Part shown: in pieces, positions 1 through 4,914 of the stretch | How the letters are laid out: each line of letters opens with the position of its first letter | How positions within the stretch are numbered: position 1 is the stretch's first letter | NCBI GenBank assembly: GCA_023249715.1 | Contig: JAHFCA010000087.1 | Coordinates: 1 to 6,575, forward strand | Direction of reading: 5' to 3' | From: Elusimicrobiota bacterium | GTDB taxonomy: Bacteria; Elusimicrobiota; Elusimicrobia; 2-02-FULL-39-32 | Length of the DNA: 6,575 bases | Notes under the pieces: model-generated | The model's database searches: none | The model's input: the letters and a program-made list of their open reading frames with translations, nothing else | What the model was told of the DNA's origin: nothing | Translations under genes and position numbers: made by a program

Positions 1-946
1 TTTCTAAAGAAGAAATTAAATAGGCAGATTTTTCCCGCACCGACGCCAAGAATTTTTTATCCAAAAGTTTTAAAACCTGGGTGGCCACCGCGCAAACAAT
101 AGGATTGCCGCCAAACGTAGAGGCATGGTCTCCGGCGGACAGGAGCGCCGCAATTTCCGGTTGTGCCACGGTGGCGCCAATCGGCAAACCTCCTCCCAAC
201 GCTTTGGCAAGCGTCAACACATCGGGAACAACTCCGTAATGCTCAAAACAAAAGAGGGAGCCGCTTCTCCCCAAACCGCATTGCACCTCGTCGAAAACCA
301 GGAGAATTTTATTTTGGTCGCAGAGTTCTCTTAAAAATTTTAAGAAACTTTTTTCCGCGGGTCGCACGCCCCCTTCCCCTTGCACCGGCTCCACAAAAAT
401 AGCGGTGGTATTTCCCGAGATCAATGCCTTTACAGACTCCGCGTCATTCAATGTGGCATACCCCACCTTGGGCAAAAGCGGGTCGAACCCTTTTTGAAAT
501 TTTTCTTGCCCCGTCAACGTCAGGGTTCCGAGGGTGCGGCCATGAAAGGAATTTTCGAAAGCAATTATTTCAAACGCGTCCGGAGATTTTGTCTTGCCAA
601 ATCTGCGCGCCAACTTTAGAGCGCACTCATTCGCCTCTGCCCCGGAATTAGAAAAGAAAACTTTCCCGGGAAAAGTTTTCTGCGCTAAAAAGCGGGCGCA
701 CTCCACCTGCGGCTGCGTATAATAGAGGTTGGAAGTGTGCCCCAACTTTTTTGCCTGCCCCAGGAGCGCCCGCAGCAAAAGGGGGTGGCACTGCCCAAAC
801 GCGTTTACCCCCAACCCAGAAAAAAAATCGAGATACTTTTTCCCCTTCTCATCCCAAACATAAGAGCCCTTCCCCCGCGCTAAAACGAGCGGCTGCCTCT
901 TATACGTCTGAAATATAAACTTCTCTTCTTCGCTTATCCAGTTCAT
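1..946 (-). CDS. argD: Acetylornithine aminotransferase (class III, PLP-dependent), C-terminus cut by window edge
   Basis: The reverse strand from the ATG at 946 is open to base 1, giving 315 residues of a family that is usually 390-400 long, so about 80 C-terminal residues lie outside. The product transfers an amino group between N-acetylornithine and 2-oxoglutarate in cytoplasmic arginine synthesis, and some members also act in lysine synthesis. Visible class III motifs in order are a GAEANE phosphate-binding segment near residue 100, FHGRTLGTLT near 125, VEPVQGEGG, DEVQCGLGRSG with the PLP-pyridine aspartate D219, and AKALGGGLPIGA with the Schiff-base lysine K248. The D-to-K distance of 29 matches the E. 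coli enzyme as I recall it. THE SDAGDH-like segment and STFGGNP follow as expected. The start is the only sensible Met before the MNWISEEEKFIFQTYKR N-terminus, but no Shine-Dalgarno precedes it. It is divergent from the gene at 1074. Ornithine or succinylornithine aminotransferase is possible; ArgD fits best. Confidence 0.9.
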   Translation of the reverse strand, partial: MNWISEEEKFIFQTYKRQPLVLARGKGSYVWDEKGKKYLDFFSGLGVNAFGQCHPLLLRALLGQAKKLGHTSNLYYTQPQVECARFLAQKTFPGKVFFSNSGAEANECALKLARRFGKTKSPDAFEIIAFENSFHGRTLGTLTLTGQEKFQKGFDPLLPKVGYATLNDAESVKALISGNTTAIFVEPVQGEGGVRPAEKSFLKFLRELCDQNKILLVFDEVQCGLGRSGSLFCFEHYGVVPDVLTLAKALGGGLPIGATVAQPEIAALLSAGDHASTFGGNPIVCAVATQVLKLLDKKFLASVREKSAYLISSLE

Positions 947-984
947 AATTGTTTAATAAAAAAATTAATGTTCCGTTGACATCT

Positions 985-990
985 ATTATA
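985..990 (-). promoter_or_regulatory. Possible -10 element for argD
   Basis: Read on the minus strand this is a perfect TATAAT, 38 bases before the argD ATG. No good -35 hexamer is found 16-18 bases upstream, so support is weak. If used, it would give a 5' leader of roughly 30 bases that has no Shine-Dalgarno sequence. A TTGACA on the plus strand at 976-981 has no matching -10 at usable spacing and was not paired with anything. Confidence 0.25.
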
Positions 991-1034
991 CTTTATCTAT
1001 TCCGAAATCTCGTCTTTTAGCCCCGACATCTCAG

Positions 1035-1062
1035 TTGAAAGCGGAATTATTTGGGGTATAAT
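1035..1062 (+). promoter_or_regulatory. Sigma70-type promoter of the PLD-family gene
   Basis: TTGAAA at 1035-1040 and a perfect TATAAT at 1057-1062 are separated by 16 bases. Transcription should begin around 1068-1070, only about 4-6 bases before the ATG at 1074. No Shine-Dalgarno fits in such a short leader, so the transcript would be almost leaderless. Confidence 0.65.
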
Positions 1063-1073
1063 AATAAGTTAGA

Positions 1074-2567
1074 ATGAAAATACCGGGCAGGCTCTCTTTA
1101 AAAGTTCTCTTCTTTTTGGGCTGCGGATTCTCGTCTTTATGCGCAGAAGAGAGCAGGGTGGTTTTGCCCCGAGACTATTTAAATACAGTTTTAAACGAAA
1201 TCCAAAGCGCCACCGCCACCCTCACCGTCGTGCAATATATTTTTAATCTAAACCTCGCGGATAAAAATTCCCCCACAACCCAAATTGCCAGAGCTTTGGT
1301 GGAAGCTAAGAATCGGGGGGTCCGGCTCGAGATCATTTTGGACCAGAGCGCGGACTTTTCGGATGAGACGTCCAAAGGGGATTGGATTTTAGACAAGAAA
1401 AACTGGGAAGCATATGCCTATCTGCGGGCGAATGGCATCCCTGTTTTTTTTGATTCCCCCTCTCTCTACACCCATTCTAAAATCGTTATCCGCGACGGGC
1501 GCTCTACGCTTTTAGGCTCCACCAACTGGAGCAATAAGAGTTTAAATGAAAATTTAGAATCGAATGTTTTAATTCAGAATACCCTCGTCGCGGAGCAATT
1601 TTTGCGCTGGGTTATGGCAATAGAAAGACAAACTCTTCCTCAACACAATTCGCCCGCTGTTTCCATTCCAACTCTCTTCATTGAAAATCCTAATTATTTA
1701 AGCGCGCTGGTTAAGAGGGATGACAAAAGCGGTTTCGACCTCACTCTCCATCTGCTTAAACTAGCTCGGGAAAACGGCTCCCGCGATTTTAATTTAGATT
1801 ATGAAAATGCCGTTTCCGCTTTAAATTTAAAGGGAAAGGATAGGTCGGTATTCCGCAGCCAGATCACGCGGGTGTTACATCGGCTAGAAAGGAAGTATGG
1901 CCTGCTCCACTTTGAAAAAAAATTTGGCCGCGATTCCCGCATTCATCTCAATGAAAATTTGTTCGCGAAAAGCGCCTCCCCCGCGCCTCCCTCCGTAAAT
2001 ATCCCGCTCGACTTTTGGAATTTTGGCTGGGACAAAAAACTTTCTTTGAGCGCGAAGGTCTTCTATTTATTGTCGCTCCATTACGCGTCTCTCTCTCCCA
2101 GTAACCCCGAGTGGTCTATGACGGTAAAACAACTCGCCTGGAGCCTGCATGTATCGAAAGATTTTATTCAACAAGGGTCTCAGGAACTAAAAAAAGAGAA
2201 TTTGCTCTCCATCCAATACGACGTTTTAGAGTATCGAGTTACAGAACCAAGAAAACCGAACGTTTACGCGCTAAAGCCATTGTATGATCCCGCGGTATTA
2301 CAAAAAGGGTTGCTCCATTTAGAAATGGAGCATGGGAAGGAGCAATTCGCGCGGGCGGTAAAATGCGCGGAACTCGTCTTTGCCCAGAACGACTTCAACG
2401 CGGTAAAAGAATTTATCCGTTTAGAAAACGAATATGGAAAAGAAAAAGTGGCCGAGGCCTATCGCATCATTCAACTCAAAAATGTGGACAACCCCAAACG
2501 CAGCGTCGGCTATTTCTTTAACACCATCAAAGGGATTAAAGCAGTGCCCTCTCACGCTCCATCCTAG
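1074..2567 (+). CDS. Exported PLD-family (HKD) protein with C-terminal winged-helix-like region
   Basis: This 497-residue protein begins with a basic n-region and hydrophobic core (about residues 1-24, KVLFFLGCGFSSLCA), a likely signal peptide. Either signal peptidase I cleavage after CA24 or a lipobox-like FLGC is possible. Residues about 28-180 form a phospholipase D-like domain with one complete signature: H134, K136, D141, G148, S149 and N151, in the spacing HxK(x)4D(x)6GSxN, followed by E162. Members with one HKD, such as Nuc-type endonucleases, act as dimers and cleave phosphodiester bonds in DNA. Residues about 210-295 and 318-400 look like two winged-helix units. The second contains a clear helix-turn-helix, VKQLAWSLHVSKDFIQQGSQELKKENLL, resembling replication-initiator or DnaD-type domains. 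The charged helical tail (410-490) is unassigned. Activity on nucleic acid is inferred. The window shows no operon partner. The ATG is chosen for the signal peptide and promoter position. Confidence 0.8.
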   Translation: MKIPGRLSLKVLFFLGCGFSSLCAEESRVVLPRDYLNTVLNEIQSATATLTVVQYIFNLNLADKNSPTTQIARALVEAKNRGVRLEIILDQSADFSDETSKGDWILDKKNWEAYAYLRANGIPVFFDSPSLYTHSKIVIRDGRSTLLGSTNWSNKSLNENLESNVLIQNTLVAEQFLRWVMAIERQTLPQHNSPAVSIPTLFIENPNYLSALVKRDDKSGFDLTLHLLKLARENGSRDFNLDYENAVSALNLKGKDRSVFRSQITRVLHRLERKYGLLHFEKKFGRDSRIHLNENLFAKSASPAPPSVNIPLDFWNFGWDKKLSLSAKVFYLLSLHYASLSPSNPEWSMTVKQLAWSLHVSKDFIQQGSQELKKENLLSIQYDVLEYRVTEPRKPNVYALKPLYDPAVLQKGLLHLEMEHGKEQFARAVKCAELVFAQNDFNAVKEFIRLENEYGKEKVAEAYRIIQLKNVDNPKRSVGYFFNTIKGIKAVPSHAPS

Positions 2568-2576
2568 GGCGTGTCA

Positions 2577-2596
2577 AGCAATATAAGAATGTAACC
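2577..2596 (+). repeat. Extra IS-end-like copy left of the insertion sequence
   Basis: AGCAATATAAGAATGTAACC closely matches the left IS end at 2698-2716 (AGCAACATAAGATGTAACC), differing by one base and one insertion. Continued rightward (ATAG), it resembles the right end read in reverse (ATGG) even better than the inner copy does. It may be the true left end of a 1.6-kb element or a remnant of an earlier insertion. Confidence 0.55.
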
Positions 2597-2613
2597 ATAG
2601 TAGTAGCCGTAAT

Positions 2614-2644
2614 TTTCTCTTTTTTTGCTACTTTTTTTCTCTTT
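2614..2644 (+). repeat. Perfect homopyrimidine mirror repeat (13-5-13)
   Basis: TTTCTCTTTTTTT at 2614-2626 is followed by GCTAC and then by TTTTTTTCTCTTT at 2632-2644, which is the same string read backwards on the same strand. Homopyrimidine mirror repeats of this form can fold into intramolecular triplex (H-DNA). The tract lies 46 bases after the PLD-family stop codon. It could also simply be a T-rich 3' tract. No GC-rich hairpin precedes it, so I do not call it an intrinsic terminator. Confidence 0.6.
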
Positions 2645-2652
2645 GTTAGCAG

Positions 2653-2669
2653 TGTGGATAAGTGGATAA
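2653..2669 (-). other. Two tandem DnaA-box-like octamers
   Basis: The octamer GTGGATAA occurs twice head to tail, at 2654-2661 and 2662-2669. Read on the minus strand this gives TTATCCACTTATCCACA, which holds one exact TTATCCACA DnaA consensus and one TTATCCACT. Two boxes do not make an origin, and there is no dnaA or dnaN nearby. Chance or an IS-related role is possible. Confidence 0.35.
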
Positions 2670-2674
2670 CTTAG

Positions 2675-2687
2675 GATTGCGCAAGAC
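2675..2687 (+). repeat. Direct repeat flanking the IS, left copy
   Basis: GATTGCGCAAGAC here is identical to 4182-4194 at the right end of the IS, in the same orientation. The similarity extends leftward with one indel (TTAGG versus TTAG). It may be the conserved part of a long, decayed target-site duplication: some IS1202-family elements are reported to make duplications of more than 20 bp. Alternatively it is the outer tip of another copy's right end, because the right copy overlaps the terminal inverted repeat. Confidence 0.55.
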
Positions 2688-2694
2688 AGATTCG

Positions 2695-2716
2695 TTGAGC
2701 AACATAAGATGTAACC
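2695..2716 (+). repeat. IS left terminal inverted repeat
   Basis: It contains TTGAGCAACATAAG followed by ATGTAACC. Against the reverse complement of 4170-4191 it matches at 18 of 22 positions, including the eight inner bases ATGTAACC exactly. It ends 31 bases before the transposase stop codon. Confidence 0.65.
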
Positions 2717-2747
2717 GAGCCATGACCTCCTTTGAGTTAGTTTAAGA

Positions 2748-4094
2748 TTAAGCAGCATGTTTAAAAGAACCGTATAGGGCTTTGGATATGATTTTTTTAC
2801 GCCGCGCGACTTTTCTGGAAAAGGACCAGTCTCTCCAAGGCGAATTTAATTTTGGGGGTATGGAGATGTGGTCGGACTCTTTTTCTTTTAACTGAGGCGA
2901 TTCCATGGCCTGTTTTTGATGAAGTTTTGCCTTTGGGGAAGGCCGAATGCGTTCCGAAGCCATTTTAAAGATAAGTTGGAGTTTTTGATCAATTGTTTCA
3001 GAAAGTTCAAAAGGGTCCAAAGAATTAAAAAGATCTTTGAGTTGTTTCATTTTAGCCCTATTGTATTTCCCGGATTTGGAAACTCTCTGAAACGGAGTTT
3101 GAGCTGTATCATATTTTCTAACCAGCTTGGAACCTACTCGAATCTTCTTGGTCAATTTCATGGACGGCTGAAAGAAGTTTTGGAAAAGCCTTAGCTCATG
3201 GATATAGAGATCGTTCATGGCAGTTTGGGCTTGTTGCGACTCATAACGATCCCAACCAAAGATTTGTCGCACATGAGTAAAGTTTTTCTGTTCGACGTGG
3301 GCATTGTCATTTTTCTTATAGGGTCGGCCTCTGGTAAAGTCAATTCGAGGTTTGAATTGGAAACAGAAATTAAGAAGGTGGTTATTGATAAATTCCTCTC
3401 CATTATCAGAGTCAATGCCTCTAAGACTGAAAGGCAATGCGTTTTTAATCTGGAACATGCCATTCACAATTCCTCTTTGACCCTTACCCATGACAGCGAC
3501 CCGTTCGATCCAAGCAGTCTGGATGTCGGTGGCATTGAGAGTATAAATAAATTGACCCGCATTGGAGTTTCCGCAATGAGCCACCAGATCGACCTCCAGA
3601 AATCCAGGTAAACGAATGTCCCAACTGTGAGTGCGAATAGGAATCTTGCTTTTTAAAAGAGTCCCAGGTCGTGTGGTACAGTAGATCCTTTTCTTGAGTC
3701 GCATTTTCTTGGACCTGAGCCGATTGTCGATCTGTCGTGGACTTATGGAAACTATTTCCTGCTCCACCTCTTGGGTTAGATGGAATCGTTCCCGAGCAAA
3801 GGGAATCCATAATGGAAGCGCTTCTTTGAGTCGTTGGGAACATAGATATCCTGAAGCTTTCCAGATCGCTTCCAAAATGGAAAGAGCTGTTTGACTGTAA
3901 TGGCACGATCGTTTCCGATGTCCTTTGGACTTTTTGTCTGGAAGAGCGGCATTCAGCAAACGGATCGCATACTTGCGATTGTATTTGCAGACCTTGCAGA
4001 ACTCTTCTAGGATTTTGCTCTTGGCGTCTTTTGTGGCTTTGTGATACCGCTGATAAATGCATTCCAGATACTCCATTCTTGATTTTAGGCTCAT
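2748..4094 (-). CDS. DDE transposase, integrase catalytic core (rve) type
   Basis: This intact 448-residue gene catalyses cutting and joining of its own IS ends. The N-terminal region (about residues 10-50) is a basic helical helix-turn-helix-like segment for DNA binding. The RNase H-like catalytic core shows D169 in FLEVDL, D230 in GIDSDNGEEF, and E268 in GRPYKKNDNAHVEQKN. The DSDNGxEF and KNDNAHVEQKN blocks are typical of rve-type transposases. The spacing from D230 to E268 is near the usual 35. The C-terminal third is basic and ends ARRKKIISKALYGSFKHAA. The ATG at 4094 is well supported: AGGAGG (4108-4103 on the minus strand) lies 8 bases upstream. There is no frameshift or premature stop, so the element may be active. 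IS1202/ISNCY-like is my preferred family; IS481-like is the alternative. Confidence 0.88.
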   Translation of the reverse strand: MSLKSRMEYLECIYQRYHKATKDAKSKILEEFCKVCKYNRKYAIRLLNAALPDKKSKGHRKRSCHYSQTALSILEAIWKASGYLCSQRLKEALPLWIPFARERFHLTQEVEQEIVSISPRQIDNRLRSKKMRLKKRIYCTTRPGTLLKSKIPIRTHSWDIRLPGFLEVDLVAHCGNSNAGQFIYTLNATDIQTAWIERVAVMGKGQRGIVNGMFQIKNALPFSLRGIDSDNGEEFINNHLLNFCFQFKPRIDFTRGRPYKKNDNAHVEQKNFTHVRQIFGWDRYESQQAQTAMNDLYIHELRLFQNFFQPSMKLTKKIRVGSKLVRKYDTAQTPFQRVSKSGKYNRAKMKQLKDLFNSLDPFELSETIDQKLQLIFKMASERIRPSPKAKLHQKQAMESPQLKEKESDHISIPPKLNSPWRDWSFSRKVARRKKIISKALYGSFKHAA

Positions 4095-4102
4095 CCTGTA
4101 AT

Positions 4103-4108
4103 CCTCCT
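4103..4108 (-). promoter_or_regulatory. Shine-Dalgarno of the transposase
   Basis: AGGAGG on the minus strand lies 8 bases before the ATG. It fixes the transposase start and rules out the overlapping longer reading frame that begins near 4191, which has another frame and no such site. Confidence 0.8.
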
Positions 4109-4134
4109 GCTTGGATTACATGATATGTTTTCGC

Positions 4135-4146
4135 GGTTACATTCTT
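4135..4146 (-). repeat. Subterminal copy of the IS-end motif
   Basis: Read on the minus strand this is AAGAATGTAACC, identical to 2585-2596 in the extra left copy. It sits 35 bases inside the right terminal repeat and in the same orientation as it. Repeated subterminal motifs are often extra transposase-binding sites, which is the inference here. Confidence 0.5.
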
Positions 4147-4169
4147 CACTGCGTAATGACCCTCCCCAT

Positions 4170-4191
4170 GGTTACATTTTAGATTGCGCAA
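4170..4191 (-). repeat. IS right terminal inverted repeat
   Basis: Read on the minus strand it starts TTGCGCAATCTAAA and continues ATGTAACC. It matches the left repeat at 18 of 22 positions. Its outer eight bases TTGCGCAA are self-palindromic and form part of the 13-bp direct repeat. Confidence 0.65.
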
Positions 4192-4194
4192 GAC
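4182..4194 (+). repeat. Direct repeat flanking the IS, right copy
   Basis: GATTGCGCAAGAC is identical to 2675-2687. It overlaps the right terminal repeat by 10 bases, so it cannot be both a clean target duplication and part of the element end. Confidence 0.55.
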
Positions 4195-4200
4195 GTAGGG

Positions 4201-4229
4201 TTGACAAGGTGTGCTACTCCTGCTACACT
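4201..4229 (+). promoter_or_regulatory. Toxin-antitoxin promoter with probable autoregulatory site
   Basis: TTGACA at 4201-4206 and TACACT at 4224-4229 are 17 bases apart, and TGC directly before the -10 makes it an extended -10 promoter. The spacer and -10 hold a direct repeat TGCTAC (4212-4217 and 4221-4226, 9-bp period) inside a GTGT...ACAC frame. Ribbon-helix-helix antitoxins commonly bind short repeats at such positions and repress their own operon, so this is the likely operator. Transcription should start near 4236, leaving a leader of about 23 bases with a strong Shine-Dalgarno. Confidence 0.75.
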
Positions 4230-4258
4230 TAAATTAGAAAAAAGGAGGAATTTTAATT

Positions 4259-4495
4259 ATGCCTAGCACCCTACCGCGAATATCCACCATCGTGGAACCC
4301 CCTATCTATAGAGCCGTTGAAAAGCTTGCCAAGAGAGAGGGAGTTTCGCTCTCTCAAAAAACACGGGACCTTTTGCTAGAGGCGTTAGAGCTTTTTGAAG
4401 ATGAATCCTTTGAGTCTCTGGTGCGCCTGCGCGCGAAAAACAAAACCCCCTCTATCCCGCACAAAGAGTTCTGGGCTAAACGAGGACTCAAATAG
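4259..4495 (+). CDS. Ribbon-helix-helix (CopG/MetJ-type) antitoxin
   Basis: This 78-residue protein fits a type II antitoxin. The N-terminal half is a ribbon-helix-helix fold: a short DNA-contacting strand (PRISTIV, residues 6-12), helix A (PPIYRAVEKLAKREG, about 14-28) and helix B after the turn VSLSQ (KTRDLLLEALELFED, about 34-48). The C-terminal part (SFESLVRLRAKNKTPSIPHKEFWAKRGLK) is charged and likely wraps the toxin. Such proteins dimerise, repress their own promoter and neutralise the co-encoded toxin. Start: AAAGGAGG at 4241-4248, 10 bases before the ATG. The toxin follows with no gap. The module sits directly beside the IS end, typical of accessory DNA. The family is clear; the toxin-specific subfamily is not. 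Confidence 0.85.
   Translation: MPSTLPRISTIVEPPIYRAVEKLAKREGVSLSQKTRDLLLEALELFEDESFESLVRLRAKNKTPSIPHKEFWAKRGLK
4482..4486 (+). promoter_or_regulatory. Shine-Dalgarno deciding the toxin's TTG start
   Basis: GAGGA within the last antitoxin codons lies 9 bases before TTG at 4496. No ATG or GTG lies in this frame between the antitoxin stop and the conserved SFRPEVHKDL segment, so TTG is the best start. A rare start codon would keep toxin synthesis below antitoxin synthesis. Confidence 0.6.
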
Positions 4496-4816
4496 TTGGG
4501 CCCTTACCCCATCAGTTTTAGGCCAGAAGTCCATAAAGATCTGGATGAAATTCCGGGAAATATTCAGAAAAGGATCAAGAAAGCGATTGAAGAAAGATTA
4601 GAAACAGCTCCGAATAGGTATGGAGAAAGGCTCAAGCGTTCTCTGCTAGGTTTATGGAAGGTGCGGAGTGGAGACTACAGGATTATTTACACTATCTTAG
4701 AAAAGAATGTTACAGTCTGGATGATCGCTCACCGAAAAAAAGTATACCCAAGAACCGACATTGGTTGTGAGAACCGAGACGAAAAAGATGGGTCATATTT
4801 TGGCGCAAAAAGGTGA
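4496..4816 (+). CDS. RelE/ParE-superfamily toxin with hairpin-encoded C-terminal tail
   Basis: The 106-residue product shows the RelE/ParE fold in order: strand 1 (YPISFRPEVHKDLDEIP), paired helices with KRIKKAIEERL, then GERLKRSLLGLWKVRSGDYRIIYTI and the final strands VTVWMIAHRKKVY. In RelE-type toxins, basic residues and a late tyrosine at the R57, R62, H79, R80 and Y84 positions carry out ribosome-dependent mRNA cleavage. In ParE-type toxins the same fold poisons gyrase, and the sequence alone does not decide; RelE-like is favoured. The start is TTG directly after the antitoxin TAG, in the same frame. The family usually ends within a few residues of Y84. Here 22 more residues (PRTDIGCENRDEKDGSYFGAKR) are encoded by the left arm of the large hairpin at 4743-4914, which also supplies the TGA stop. 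The catalytic core appears intact. Confidence 0.85.
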   Translation: MGPYPISFRPEVHKDLDEIPGNIQKRIKKAIEERLETAPNRYGERLKRSLLGLWKVRSGDYRIIYTILEKNVTVWMIAHRKKVYPRTDIGCENRDEKDGSYFGAKR

Positions 4817-4914
4817 GAGCGTACTCTCAAGGGTACGGTCGAACCTTTTTGCGGATAAAGATGACCCATATTTTTCGTCGAATTCCACAATCCAATGTCG
4901 GTTCTTGGGGTATA
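4743..4914. repeat. Long imperfect inverted repeat, MITE-like, with TATA flanks
   Basis: Bases 4743-4824 match the reverse complement of 4833-4914 at about 69 of 82 positions with a few single-base gaps, leaving an 8-base loop (TCTCAAGG). Strongest blocks are the outer CCCAAGAACCGACATTGG, the middle ATGGGTCAT and the inner AAAAAGGT. Both outer ends abut TATA, consistent with TA-targeted insertion as in Tc1/mariner-IS630-type MITEs. It has no coding capacity of its own. As RNA it would fold into an approximately 80-bp stem at the end of the toxin mRNA, and it could act as a terminator or stabiliser. MITE status would require finding other copies. Confidence 0.8.

Larger units (their letters stand above)
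2695..4191 (-). mobile_element. Insertion sequence with DDE (rve-type) transposase, about 1.5 kb
   Basis: The boundaries are set by inverted repeats 2695-2716 and 4170-4191, which match at 18 of 22 positions without gaps and surround a single full-length transposase gene on the minus strand. The outer limits are uncertain. A further end-like copy at 2577-2596 would make the element about 1.6 kb, and the 13-bp direct repeat at 2675-2687 and 4182-4194 suggests either a long target duplication or remnants of two insertions. The right end stops about 10 bases short of the -35 of the toxin-antitoxin promoter. Family placement (IS1202/ISNCY-like, possibly IS481-like) is an inference from the transposase. 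Confidence 0.75.

Noticed and set aside
125..651. Several plus-strand open frames at the left end
   Set aside because: All are antisense to the aminotransferase coding sequence, which has unmistakable class III motifs.
2540..2574. Terminator hairpin after the PLD-family gene (CACGC...GCGTG)
   Set aside because: The stem is only 5 bp with an 11-base loop and is not followed directly by T residues; the T-tract begins about 40 bases later.
2675..2704. A dif/XerCD recombination site at the IS flank
   Set aside because: The flank has palindromic arms (TTGCGCAA and TTGAGCAA) at roughly dif-like spacing, but the sequence does not match dif arm consensus well enough to call.
2564..2758. 64-residue minus-strand open frame between the PLD gene and transposase
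   Set aside because: It is made from the T-rich tract and IS ends read in reverse, giving a low-complexity Lys/Tyr-rich peptide without a ribosome binding site.
3198..3611. 137-residue plus-strand open frame inside the IS
   Set aside because: It is antisense to the transposase catalytic core, with no recognisable domain or ribosome binding site.
3484..4191. 235-residue minus-strand open frame overlapping the transposase start
   Set aside because: It overlaps the transposase in another frame, starts inside the IS terminal repeat and has no Shine-Dalgarno; the transposase frame shows all catalytic motifs.
4833..4914. Right hairpin arm as an ordinary intrinsic terminator of the toxin operon
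   Set aside because: The stem is far longer than a terminator, AT-rich rather than GC-rich near the end, and not followed by a T-run; a terminating effect is possible but not the best description.
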